Shown here: one piece after another, positions 40,814-48,392 of the stretch | How positions within the stretch are numbered: the first letter of the stretch is position 1 | Layout: the number at the start of each line of letters is the position of its first letter | Assembly: GCA_025363475.1 (NCBI GenBank) | Contig: JANYDS010000045.1 | Span: 1-48,472, forward strand | Length of the DNA: 48,472 nucleotides | DNA from: Terriglobia bacterium | GTDB lineage: Bacteria > Acidobacteriota > Terriglobia > Bryobacterales > Bryobacteraceae | Direction of reading: 5' to 3' | Notes under the pieces: generated by a model | Database searches by the model: none | The model's input: the letters and a program-made list of their open reading frames with translations, nothing else | Told to the model about the DNA's origin: nothing | Made by a program: the position numbers and the translations under genes

Positions 40814-41485
40814 ATGGTTCGAGACGGTATTTATTACGCGCTGGGTTTTACGGCAGCCGGAGCTTTTGTCTCCTGGCTGGAGAGTCCCTGGACTGCGCTT
40901 CCCTTGTTTCTGCTCGGTGCTTTCTGCGCCTGGTTCTTCCGCGACCCGGAGCGCTTGATCCCCGCTGGTCCGGTGGCGGTCTCTCCCGCCGATGGCAAAG
41001 TGCTCTACATCGTGAAAGAACCGGATGGCCGCAACCGCATCACCATATTTCTGAACGTGTTTGACGTACACGTGAACCGCTCGCCCATCTCCGGCACCGT
41101 AACCGAAGTTATCTACCAGCGTGGCAAGTTCCTGGTGGCCAGCGTGGAAGCTGCTTCGGCGGAAAACGAACAGTCAATCATCACCGTCCGCGCCGCCGAT
41201 GGCACCATCGTGGTCTTCAAACAAATCGCCGGACTCATTGCCCGCCGCATCATCTGTACCAAAAAAGCCGGCGACCACGTGCAGACCGGGGAACGCATCG
41301 GCATGATTAAATTCGGCTCCCGCTGCGACGTTATTCTCGATGACGAATGGCAAATTGAAGTGTCCGTCGGCATGCGGGTCAGTGCGGGCTCAAGCATCCT
41401 TGCCCGTCGCCCCGGCGCGATTGTCCTGCCCATGAAACTCGCCGCCGGACTCGATATAAAGGATGCAGCCCTTTGCCAGACTTAA
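40814..41485 (+). CDS. psd: Phosphatidylserine decarboxylase, short archaeal-type form
   Basis: Makes phosphatidylethanolamine from phosphatidylserine. The 223-residue length, two N-terminal hydrophobic segments (about 7-40), FFRDPER, SPADGKV and FLNVFDVHVNRSP are typical of the short membrane-bound family. The autocleavage site that creates the pyruvoyl group is Gly-Ser in IKFGSRCDV (about 174-175), giving beta and alpha chains. It overlaps pssA by 13 bases; the substrate-producing enzyme is therefore the next gene. A TAAAAT box lies 9 bases before the ATG, so a second promoter may serve this operon. Confidence 0.94.
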   Translation: MVRDGIYYALGFTAAGAFVSWLESPWTALPLFLLGAFCAWFFRDPERLIPAGPVAVSPADGKVLYIVKEPDGRNRITIFLNVFDVHVNRSPISGTVTEVIYQRGKFLVASVEAASAENEQSIITVRAADGTIVVFKQIAGLIARRIICTKKAGDHVQTGERIGMIKFGSRCDVILDDEWQIEVSVGMRVSAGSSILARRPGAIVLPMKLAAGLDIKDAALCQT

Positions 41486-42372
41486 CGCTTTCAGAAGCAA
41501 ACGAGGCAGAGGATAATCCGCAGCCGCTACGCAAACAGCCGTCCCGCGCCGCCTATGCTCTGCCTACGCTGTTCACGGCGGGCAATATTTTCCTCGGCTA
41601 TCTTTCTATTATCCGGTCCATCCAGGGTACGCTGCTGTTTGCCAGCAACCAGGCGCTGGCTGCCCAGAGTTTTCGCGTCGCCGCATTCACCATCGGCTTT
41701 GCCGTCTTCTTTGACGGTCTTGATGGCCGCGTTGCGCGCATGACGAACACCACCAGCGCTTTCGGTCGCGAACTGGATTCCCTGGCCGACATCATCAGTT
41801 TCGGCATTGCGCCCGCCATCCTGGCGTACACCTGGGGCGTGCTCTTCGTCAGCGGGACGTATGGCTCCATCGAATTTGATCAGATGCAGCGCGCAGGCAA
41901 ATTCCTCGCGTTCCTTTTCCTGGTTTGCGGGGCTGCCCGCCTGGCTCGTTTCAATGTTCAGACCAACCCGCAGCCGCGCAATCCGGGCAAGCCCCACCGC
42001 AAGTATTTCGTGGGCCTGCCCATTCCGGCCGCAGCTGCTTTGCCGGCAGCCATTGTTTTCTTCCGCGAAGGCAAGCCGCTTACGGATTTTGTTTCGTCCA
42101 CTCTGTGGCTGATCCTGATCACGGCACTGGCTCTGCTCATGATCAGCGCGTGGCGCTACTGGAGCTTTAAAGACCTGAACCTGTCGCGTCCGCGCTCGCC
42201 GCTGCTGCTGGTAACTATCGCCTGCGTCATTTTCGCCATCTGGACGTGGTCTGAAGAGGCGCTGCTGGTTCTGACTTCGGTCTATGCGGCCAGCGGCGTC
42301 GCAACTCGTCTGGCAGGTATTCTGCGCCGTCTGTTCCGCTCCACCCCGAAACCGGAGGCCCAGCATGGCTGA
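41473..42372 (+). CDS. pssA: CDP-diacylglycerol-serine O-phosphatidyltransferase
   Basis: 299 residues from a TTG start overlapping psd. It makes phosphatidylserine from CDP-diacylglycerol and serine at the inner membrane. The CDP-alcohol phosphotransferase motif DG-x2-AR-x8-G-x3-D-x3-D is complete: FDGLDGRVARMTNTTSAFG followed by RELDSLAD. About eight membrane segments follow the family pattern, and ALPTLFTAGNIFLGY is the typical N-terminal helix. With psd just upstream, the pair gives the route to phosphatidylethanolamine. Confidence 0.94.
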   Translation: MPDLTLSEANEAEDNPQPLRKQPSRAAYALPTLFTAGNIFLGYLSIIRSIQGTLLFASNQALAAQSFRVAAFTIGFAVFFDGLDGRVARMTNTTSAFGRELDSLADIISFGIAPAILAYTWGVLFVSGTYGSIEFDQMQRAGKFLAFLFLVCGAARLARFNVQTNPQPRNPGKPHRKYFVGLPIPAAAALPAAIVFFREGKPLTDFVSSTLWLILITALALLMISAWRYWSFKDLNLSRPRSPLLLVTIACVIFAIWTWSEEALLVLTSVYAASGVATRLAGILRRLFRSTPKPEAQHG

Positions 42373-43351
42373 CATCATTGCACTCGTCGGAAGTGAAACA
42401 TTACTGGGGCGTGAAGTCCGGGAAGTCCTCGGTCAGACGGCCCTCGGCCAGCAACTGCGCCTGGTAGCGGCGGACTCTGAAGAGACCGGCACGCTGACGG
42501 AGATTGGTGGCAGCCCCGCGTTCCTTGCGCGGCTGGAACCGGAGGCCGTGGAAGATGCCGCAGTCCTCATCCTCGCGGGTTCTGCCGAGTCTTCAAAAAC
42601 TGCTCTTGATGCGCGGCCCACCGGCCTGGTGCTGGACATGACTTATTCCATGGAGGACGACCCCGATGGCCGTGTCCGCGCACCCATGGCGGAAGATCCG
42701 GATTTTGCTTTCGACCATACCGGCCCGCAAATTCTGGCGCATCCAGCGGCCATTGCCATCGCGATTGTGCTGAAGCGGCTCAACACCAGCTGGCCAATCG
42801 CCCGCGCCATCGTTCACATCTTTGAACCGGCCAGCGAACGCGGCACCGCAGGCGTAGATGAGCTTCAGGAACAAACAGTAAACCTGATGGCGTTTCAACC
42901 CCTGCCCCAGAAGATTTTTGACACGCAGGTGAGCTTCGCACTACTGGCACAGCTGGGCCCGGAGGCACCGGTACCGCTGCAGAGTATTGAAGACCGCATT
43001 GAGCGCCATCTGGCCAGCTTGCTGGAGCGTCTTGACGGAGTTCCCATGCCTTCGCTGCGTGTGATTCAGGCCCCGGTTTTCCACGGTTATAGCTTTTCTT
43101 TCTGGCTCGATTTTGAAGACGATCCGTCGGTTTCCGATATCGAAGACGCGCTGGCGGGCGAGCCTTTTGACCTGCGCACCAGCGACAACGAAGCCCCGAA
43201 CAACGTCGGTATCTCGGGACAGAGTGGCATCTCCATCGGAGCCATTGCGCCGGACCGTAATGCCTCCAGCGCGTTCTGGCTGTGGGCGGCTGTCGATAAC
43301 CTGCGCCTGGCGGCAGAGAACGCTGCACTGCTGGCTGCGGAGGCGGTTTGA
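42365..43351 (+). CDS. Aspartate-semialdehyde dehydrogenase-like protein lacking catalytic residues
   Basis: 328 residues, start overlapping pssA by 8 bases. The fold of Asd/Usg is recognisable: a Rossmann start IIALVGSETLLGREV, then the dimerisation domain with ASERGTAGVDELQEQT and APVFHGYSF. However, where Asd has the nucleophilic Cys (N-P-x-C or similar) this protein reads ILAHPAAIAIAI with no Cys, and the catalytic His of R-V-P-V-x-x-G-H is Tyr (HGYSF). It therefore resembles the non-catalytic Usg branch rather than a true dehydrogenase. Its place between phospholipid and LPS-transport genes suggests some envelope role, but none is known to me. Confidence 0.78.
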   Translation: MADIIALVGSETLLGREVREVLGQTALGQQLRLVAADSEETGTLTEIGGSPAFLARLEPEAVEDAAVLILAGSAESSKTALDARPTGLVLDMTYSMEDDPDGRVRAPMAEDPDFAFDHTGPQILAHPAAIAIAIVLKRLNTSWPIARAIVHIFEPASERGTAGVDELQEQTVNLMAFQPLPQKIFDTQVSFALLAQLGPEAPVPLQSIEDRIERHLASLLERLDGVPMPSLRVIQAPVFHGYSFSFWLDFEDDPSVSDIEDALAGEPFDLRTSDNEAPNNVGISGQSGISIGAIAPDRNASSAFWLWAAVDNLRLAAENAALLAAEAV

Positions 43352-43869
43352 AGCCGTTGTTTTTGGCCTTTGCCCTGGCTGTGGAACTTGTGTCAACGGG
43401 TTGTGGCTATCATGTCGCAGGGCAGGCCCCCAGTACCCTGCCTTCAACCATTCACTCGATCGCCGTAACCCCGTGGCTCAACGGCAGCACGCAGTACAAA
43501 CTGTCTGACCGCATCGCCGCAGCCATGAGCCGCGAACTGATTACACGCACGCGATATAAGATCGTTGCGGACCCCGCGAAAGCAGATGCGGTGCTCTCTG
43601 GCTCAGTCGCCAACATGTTCTCGAACGCTACTATTTCAGACCCCATTGGCGGACGCAGCACCGGGGGCCAGGTCATCATCCAGATCCAGGTCCGTCTCAT
43701 CGGAAAAGACGGCAAGGTTCTTTTCAACCGCCCCAACCTCGAATACCGGGAGCGTTACGAAATCGGGGTAGACCCGAAGCAATATTTCGACGCCAGTGAA
43801 GTCGCGCTTGACCGCTTGAGCCGCGATGTTTCCCGATCTGTCGTGAGCGCGATCCTCGAAAGTTTCTAG
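43348..43869 (+). CDS. lptE: LPS assembly lipoprotein LptE
   Basis: 173 residues from a TTG that overlaps the preceding stop (TTGA). N-terminal signal with a Cys near residue 19 (VSTGCGYHVAG) as lipoprotein site, though Ser at -3 is a poor lipobox. CGYH at the start of the mature protein, then ITPWLNGS-like VTPWLNGSTQYKL, and TRTRYKIVADPAKADAVLSG fit the LptE (lipopolysaccharide-assembly, DUF4136-like) family, which plugs the LptD barrel at the outer membrane. It is followed after 2 bases by holA, a neighbour of lptE in many bacteria. Confidence 0.88.
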   Translation: MKPLFLAFALAVELVSTGCGYHVAGQAPSTLPSTIHSIAVTPWLNGSTQYKLSDRIAAAMSRELITRTRYKIVADPAKADAVLSGSVANMFSNATISDPIGGRSTGGQVIIQIQVRLIGKDGKVLFNRPNLEYRERYEIGVDPKQYFDASEVALDRLSRDVSRSVVSAILESF

Positions 43870-43871
43870 CC

Positions 43872-44924
43872 ATGACGCCAGCTCAATTCGCAGGACGAAT
43901 CAAGAGTGGCAAAACCCCTGCAGTATGCCTGTTTCTGGGCCAGGAAGGCTATACCCGCCGTCTCTGTCGCCAGGCTCTTACGGAGACCCTCAAGATCGAA
44001 TCCGAACAGCACGATCTGGCGGAAACTTCCCTTGCGGCGGTGCTTGATGACGCCCGGGCGATGTCGCTGTTTGCTTCCGAGCGGCTCATGTTCATCACCA
44101 GTGCTGAGACCGCGATGCCCCGCACTTCCCGCGCCGCCAAAGCCGATGAGGATGACGATGAAGAGGGCACCGGTGCCACGGGCGATGCGGCGCTGCTCGA
44201 AGCTTATGTGAAGAGTCCAACTCCTGGGGTGACACTGGTTTTTGAGGCCACGCGCTGGGATTTTGACGGCGAAGACAAGACCAAAATTGAACGCGCCCGC
44301 AAGTTCTACGGGGCCATTCCCGATGTCGTGGAATTCCGCCGGTTCACACCGGGCGAAGCACGTACTGAACTGGACCGCATCGCCCGTGCCGCCAACGTGC
44401 GTCTGGAACCCGCCGCCGCCGAAGCGCTGGTGGATGCGCTGGCTGCGGACGTGGGCCGTATCGCCGTGGAAATTGAAAAGCTGTCACTGTATGGCAAACC
44501 CATCACAGCTGCGGATTTGCCGCTGCTCTGCCCTGACGCTCGGCAGGGTACCATCTTCGGTCTGGTTGCGGCGCTGGGGCGCAAAGACCGCGCCCGTTCG
44601 CTGGAAGCTCTGGATTCACTGGTACGGGAAGGCGAATATCTGCCCCTGGCGCTGACGTTTTTGGCCACGCAGTTCCGTATGGCGCTGGTGGCGAAGGAAG
44701 CCAGTCTTAAGGGCGCACCTCAGGTACAGAGCCATTTTCAGCGGGCCGGAATACCGATGTGGGGTTCACGTGCGGAACAGGTGGCACAGACTGCAGCGAA
44801 ATTCTCCGCGACACAGCTGGAACGCGGTTTAACCCTGATTTTTGAAGCGGACCGGGACTTGCGGTCACCGCGCCCGGACGACCGGTCTATTGTCGAAAAT
44901 TTCGTCGTTAAGTTGTGTGCCTGA
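43872..44924 (+). CDS. holA: DNA polymerase III delta subunit
   Basis: 350 residues. The clamp-loader subunit that opens the beta clamp. LFLGQEGYTRRLC (about 21-33) corresponds to the N-terminal G-x-E/D-x-x-L segment; the ILVF-like TLVFEA, the Sensor-like RFTPGEARTELDRIA, and GTIFGLVAALGRKDRARSLEAL (about 236-257) are typical of HolA. An acidic insertion DEDDDEEG (about 97-104) interrupts the N-terminal domain. The 3' end overlaps the small minus-strand gene by 17 bases. Confidence 0.9.
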   Translation: MTPAQFAGRIKSGKTPAVCLFLGQEGYTRRLCRQALTETLKIESEQHDLAETSLAAVLDDARAMSLFASERLMFITSAETAMPRTSRAAKADEDDDEEGTGATGDAALLEAYVKSPTPGVTLVFEATRWDFDGEDKTKIERARKFYGAIPDVVEFRRFTPGEARTELDRIARAANVRLEPAAAEALVDALAADVGRIAVEIEKLSLYGKPITAADLPLLCPDARQGTIFGLVAALGRKDRARSLEALDSLVREGEYLPLALTFLATQFRMALVAKEASLKGAPQVQSHFQRAGIPMWGSRAEQVAQTAAKFSATQLERGLTLIFEADRDLRSPRPDDRSIVENFVVKLCA

Positions 44925-45165
44925 GCGCGACGAGTTTTTCGTCGAGATGCTGTAGTGCCGCCCGCAACTGAACCTGCATCCGGGGATTCATCGTTGCATC
45001 CAGATCCCGCACTACGCGCACCCGCGTGACCTGCAGTGCTTCCATTTCATGCTTAGTCCGGATCTGCGCTTCAGTGAACGGCGTCGCATCGGGAAGGCCG
45101 CGCTTCGCCTCATCAGCGTCTTCCATCTGCAACTCAACGGATTTACTCTCCCACCCGCGAGCCAT
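44908..45165 (-). CDS. Small conserved hypothetical protein (MARGWESKSVE type)
   Basis: 85 residues: MARGWESKSVELQMEDADEA followed by a charged region and two helices rich in Arg, Leu and Gln. I recall short proteins with the MARGWESKSVE start as common in Acidobacteriota and not characterised. No cofactor motif or membrane segment is visible; a coiled-coil or nucleic-acid-binding role is possible but not shown. It is convergent with holA, overlapping it by 17 bases. Confidence 0.65.
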   Translation of the reverse strand: MARGWESKSVELQMEDADEAKRGLPDATPFTEAQIRTKHEMEALQVTRVRVVRDLDATMNPRMQVQLRAALQHLDEKLVALRHTT

Positions 45166-45213
45166 GCTTCAGTATCCCATTGAACGCTCCCCCCCGCGCG
45201 GATCATTTTCGGA

Positions 45214-45219
45214 TATCAT
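45214..45219 (+). promoter_or_regulatory. Possible -10 box of the carboxylesterase gene
   Basis: TATCAT ends 7 bases before the ATG at 45227, consistent with a leaderless mRNA; there is no Shine-Dalgarno sequence. No -35 was found at a suitable distance. Confidence 0.4.
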
Positions 45220-45226
45220 TTCAGCC

Positions 45227-46726
45227 ATGCGCATTTTGCCGATTCTGATGCTAACCGCCCTGCCCATTCTTGCCGCCGACCCCATCCAAACGGAACAGGG
45301 CAAACTCTCCGGCGCACCCGGTAGATCGCCCGAGGTGCGGGTCTACAAGGGCATTCCGTATGCGGCTCCGCCGGTGGGCAATCTGCGCTGGGCACCTCCT
45401 GCGGCCGCCCCCTCCTGGCACGGAGTTCGCACCACCACCACTTTCGGTAATGAATGCCCGCAGACCCTTTACCCTGCCAATTCCGTCTACTACAATCCGC
45501 CCCAGCCCACCGGCGAAGACTGTCTCAGCCTCAACATCTGGACAGCTGCCAAGTCAGCTTCCGAAAAACGCCCGGTGATGGTCTGGATCCACGGTGGCGC
45601 GCTCACTCGCGGCTCCGGTGGTACGCCCATGTACGACGGCGAAGTCTTCGCGAAGAAGGGCATAGTGCTGGTTACCATCAACTATCGTCTGGGTATTTTC
45701 GGCTTCTTCACCCACCCGGAACTCACCCAGGAATCGCCGAATAAATCATCCGGCAACTATGCGGTGCTTGACCAGATTGCCGCCCTCAAATGGGTACAGA
45801 AAAACATCGCGGTGTTCGGTGGCGACCCGGGTAAGGTCACCATTTTCGGTGAGTCCGCCGGGTCGTGGAGCGTCAATTACCTGGTAGCCAGTCCACATGC
45901 CAAAGGGCTTTTCCACCGGGCCATCGGCGAAAGCGGAGCAGTGTTTCAGCCTATGCGGACACTCGCGCAGGCAGAAGCCTTTGGTACCCGCGCCGGCGCG
46001 ACCATCAAAGACCTGCGCGCCAAGTCGGCCGAAGAACTCTTGAAAATCCCGTGGAACACCGCGCCAGTGGTCGATGGAAGCATCTTCCCCAATGATATTT
46101 ACACCATCTTCAATCAGGGCAAACAGAACGACGTTCCTCTGATCGCAGGTTCCAACGGGGACGAAGCCACTTCGCTCTTCCCCTGGCCAAAGAACGGCAC
46201 CGCCACCACTTTCATCGCGCAAACGCGCCGCACTTATGGCGACCTTGCGGATGATTTTCTTAAGATCTATCCCGCAGGCACCGATGCCGGGGCCGAAGCC
46301 TCACACTACGCCAGTTTTCGGGACATCACCTTCCCCTGGCAGATGCGGACATGGGTCCGAATGCAACAAAAAACCGGCAAATCCAAATCGTGGCTCTATC
46401 AGTTCACCCGCATCACCCCCGGCCCTGCCAGTGCCAGGCTGCGTGCCTATCACGCCTCGGAAATCTCGTACGTTTTCGGCAATCTCACCGGCCCGCAGCC
46501 GTGGGAACCCACTGACCATGCGGTATCTGATTTGATGAACAACTATTGGGTGAACTTCGCCATGAAAGGTGACCCCAATGGCAAAGGCTTGCCCGCATGG
46601 CCTGCCTATGATCAGAGAGAAGACCAGTCCATTACTTTCGGCGACAAACCGACCATCACAACCGGACTCAATAAAGCCGGACTCGATTTCTTCGACAAAT
46701 ATTACGAACAGTTAAGAGCGAAATAA
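45227..46726 (+). CDS. Exported type B carboxylesterase
   Basis: 499 residues from the ATG that starts a signal peptide (MRILPILMLTALPILAA). Hydrolyses carboxylic esters; the alpha/beta-hydrolase elements are complete: oxyanion HGGALTRGSGG (about 122-132), nucleophile Ser in FGESAGSWSV (about 206-215), acid Glu likely in GSNGDEAT (about 310) and His in ISYVFGNL...-like region preceded by AYHASEI (about 408). EDCLSLNIWT is the family signature. Substrate unknown; close relatives include para-nitrobenzyl and phenmedipham-type esterases. It stands alone on the strand before the PHP gene, with 78 bases between holding nothing I recognise. Confidence 0.9.
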   Translation: MRILPILMLTALPILAADPIQTEQGKLSGAPGRSPEVRVYKGIPYAAPPVGNLRWAPPAAAPSWHGVRTTTTFGNECPQTLYPANSVYYNPPQPTGEDCLSLNIWTAAKSASEKRPVMVWIHGGALTRGSGGTPMYDGEVFAKKGIVLVTINYRLGIFGFFTHPELTQESPNKSSGNYAVLDQIAALKWVQKNIAVFGGDPGKVTIFGESAGSWSVNYLVASPHAKGLFHRAIGESGAVFQPMRTLAQAEAFGTRAGATIKDLRAKSAEELLKIPWNTAPVVDGSIFPNDIYTIFNQGKQNDVPLIAGSNGDEATSLFPWPKNGTATTFIAQTRRTYGDLADDFLKIYPAGTDAGAEASHYASFRDITFPWQMRTWVRMQQKTGKSKSWLYQFTRITPGPASARLRAYHASEISYVFGNLTGPQPWEPTDHAVSDLMNNYWVNFAMKGDPNGKGLPAWPAYDQREDQSITFGDKPTITTGLNKAGLDFFDKYYEQLRAK

Positions 46727-46804
46727 GCAGCCCGACAAAACCCTTCACAATTGTTTCGCCCGTAAATCACCGAACTGTAACCGCTTCCGGTTTACAAAGG
46801 TTTC

Positions 46805-47662
46805 ATGCGGTGCGACCTTCACGTTCACACGATCCACTCCGGGATGTGTACAGTGCCCGGCCTCTCACGCTTTTGCCGCGAGTCTTATAACGACCCGCTG
46901 GCCCTTTACAACCGCCTGAAGCAGCGCGGCATGGACCTTGTGACCGTAACCGATCACGATTCCGTTGACGCCGCCGAACAGCTCCGGCGGTTCCCCGATT
47001 TCTTTCTGTCCGAAGAAGTCACCTGCACCATGCCGAGCGGGACGGAAATCCACGCGGGCGTTTATGGCATGGAAGAGCGCGACCACACCGAACTGCAGCG
47101 CCGCCGCGATGACGTGCCGCGCTTACTCGCTTATGCCAACGAACGTAACTTGTTCGTCACCATCAATCATGTTTATTCCGGCCTTACCGGGAAGCGCGCA
47201 GACGAGGACTTCGCCATATTCGCGCGCGATTTTCATGGCGTCGAAACACTGAACGGGCAAATGCTGGCACACGCCAACCGGCTGGCTGCCGATTTCGCGG
47301 TGCGTTATGAAAAGCCGCAAATCGCAGGCAGTGATTCCCATAGTCTGATCGGCGCCGGCTGTACTTATACTGAGGTGCCACATGCCAATGGCATCCATGA
47401 TTTCCTCGCAGGCATGCGTCGCGGCCAGACCATCCCGCACGGCGCTTCCGGAAATTTCTTTAAACTCACCGGCACCGTTCTGAACATCGGAACTTCGTTC
47501 ATCCGTTCCAAACCGTGCGCCGGACCGTTGGGAGCGCTGATGGCCCTGGTGCCTGCCATTATCCTCGCCAATCACTTCCAGGAAATGGCTTTTGCCTCGC
47601 ACTGGGGCCGCCGCAACCGCGCCGCGGTGCCGGTAACGCCAATAACGGAGGCCTCACTGTGA
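46805..47662 (+). CDS. PHP-domain metal-dependent phosphoesterase-like protein
   Basis: 285 residues. The PHP metal motifs are clear: CDLHVHTIHSGM (His6, His8), TVTDHDSVD (Asp/His), the TINHVYSG (His) and AGSDSHSLIGAG (Asp, His) segments. Such proteins hydrolyse nucleotides, oligonucleotides or phospho-sugars (TrpH/YciV-like) or dephosphorylate histidinol phosphate. FCRESYNDPLALYNRLKQRG is typical of the TrpH-like branch. The C-terminal 60 residues carry a hydrophobic segment (GPLGALMALVPAIILAN), unusual for soluble members and perhaps a membrane anchor. It ends in a TGA overlapping the GTG start of the PAP2 gene (GTGA). Confidence 0.87.
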   Translation: MRCDLHVHTIHSGMCTVPGLSRFCRESYNDPLALYNRLKQRGMDLVTVTDHDSVDAAEQLRRFPDFFLSEEVTCTMPSGTEIHAGVYGMEERDHTELQRRRDDVPRLLAYANERNLFVTINHVYSGLTGKRADEDFAIFARDFHGVETLNGQMLAHANRLAADFAVRYEKPQIAGSDSHSLIGAGCTYTEVPHANGIHDFLAGMRRGQTIPHGASGNFFKLTGTVLNIGTSFIRSKPCAGPLGALMALVPAIILANHFQEMAFASHWGRRNRAAVPVTPITEASL

Positions 47663-48192
47663 CGCTGGCAGCAGCAGGTCGTGTCCTTTCGGTTCCCGAT
47701 TACAATCTGATGCGTCGTGTGAACCGCTGGCGCGCGCCGTTGTGGGTGCGCTGGTGGATGCTGCTTGCGACCCGTGCCGGCGACGGCTGGCTCTGGGCGC
47801 TCATCGGAATCGTGATCCTGCTGACATCAGATGCGTTCCGGTTTCGCGCGATTGAAGCGGCGGCGTGTGCAGTAACGCTCGGCATCGTCTTCTTCCACCA
47901 CGTGAAACGCCGTGTGTGCAGGCCTCGGCCAAAAGATATAGAGCCGCATTGCTGGGCGAAAATCGTAACCAGGGATCAGTTTTCATTCCCGTCCGGACAC
48001 TCCACCACGGCGTTTGCGGTGGCTCTGTCGCTGGGTTCTTTTTACCCCGGGATCATGCCGCTGCTGCTTGTGCTGGCGGCGAATGTGGCGGTTTCCCGCG
48101 TGATTGTCGGCATGCACTTTTTAAGCGATGTATTAGTCGGCTCCGGCACGGGAGCGTTACTCGGCTACATCGCATTCCGGTTCGCGGTTTAA
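47659..48192 (+). CDS. PAP2-family membrane phosphatase
   Basis: 177 residues from a GTG with GGAGG 8 bases upstream, overlapping the PHP stop. Five or so membrane segments. The phosphatase signature is K-x6-RP, KRRVCRPRPKD (about 82-92), then PSGH in SFPSGHSTTAF (about 113-117) and S-R-x5-H-x3-D in SRVIVGMHFLSDV (about 147-159). Family members dephosphorylate phosphatidate, undecaprenyl pyrophosphate or lipid A. Coupling to the PHP gene suggests a common lipid or phospho-sugar pathway, but this is inference. Confidence 0.9.
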   Translation: MTLAAAGRVLSVPDYNLMRRVNRWRAPLWVRWWMLLATRAGDGWLWALIGIVILLTSDAFRFRAIEAAACAVTLGIVFFHHVKRRVCRPRPKDIEPHCWAKIVTRDQFSFPSGHSTTAFAVALSLGSFYPGIMPLLLVLAANVAVSRVIVGMHFLSDVLVGSGTGALLGYIAFRFAV

Positions 48193-48213
48193 GGCACGCC
48201 AGGCATATGTCCC

Positions 48214-48305
48214 GGGTGGCTTAAGCGCGTGCTTCAAGGGCGGGAGTTCCCTCTGAGGGAACTCCCCAGCTCCTGGGCATGCATTCCATCGCCCTTGCTT
48301 AACCC
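48214..48305. repeat. Nested palindromic region after the PAP2 gene
   Basis: Three sets of complementary arms nest in 92 bases: GGGT(GGC)TTAAGC (48214-48226) with GCTTAACCC (48297-48305), CAAGGGCG (48235-48242) with CGCCCTTG (48290-48297), and a perfect 11-bp hairpin GGGAGTTCCCT-CTG-AGGGAACTCCC (48242-48266). No T-run follows the hairpin, so it is not a standard terminator. It could be a REP-like element, an end of a small mobile element or a structured RNA. Confidence 0.55.
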
Positions 48306-48375
48306 GCATTTCTCACAGAGGATAACTTTGGGTGAAAAAGCGGAAGGAAAAACGATACGCGGTCAGTTTTCGTGG

Positions 48376-48392
48376 CCCGGCAAAAAGCCGGG
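48376..48392. repeat. Short GC hairpin near the window end
   Basis: CCCGGC-AAAAA-GCCGGG, a 6-bp perfect stem with an A5 loop. It lies within the 280-base stretch after the PAP2 gene; apart from this and the nested palindromes that stretch contains no frame I would call a gene. Confidence 0.45.
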
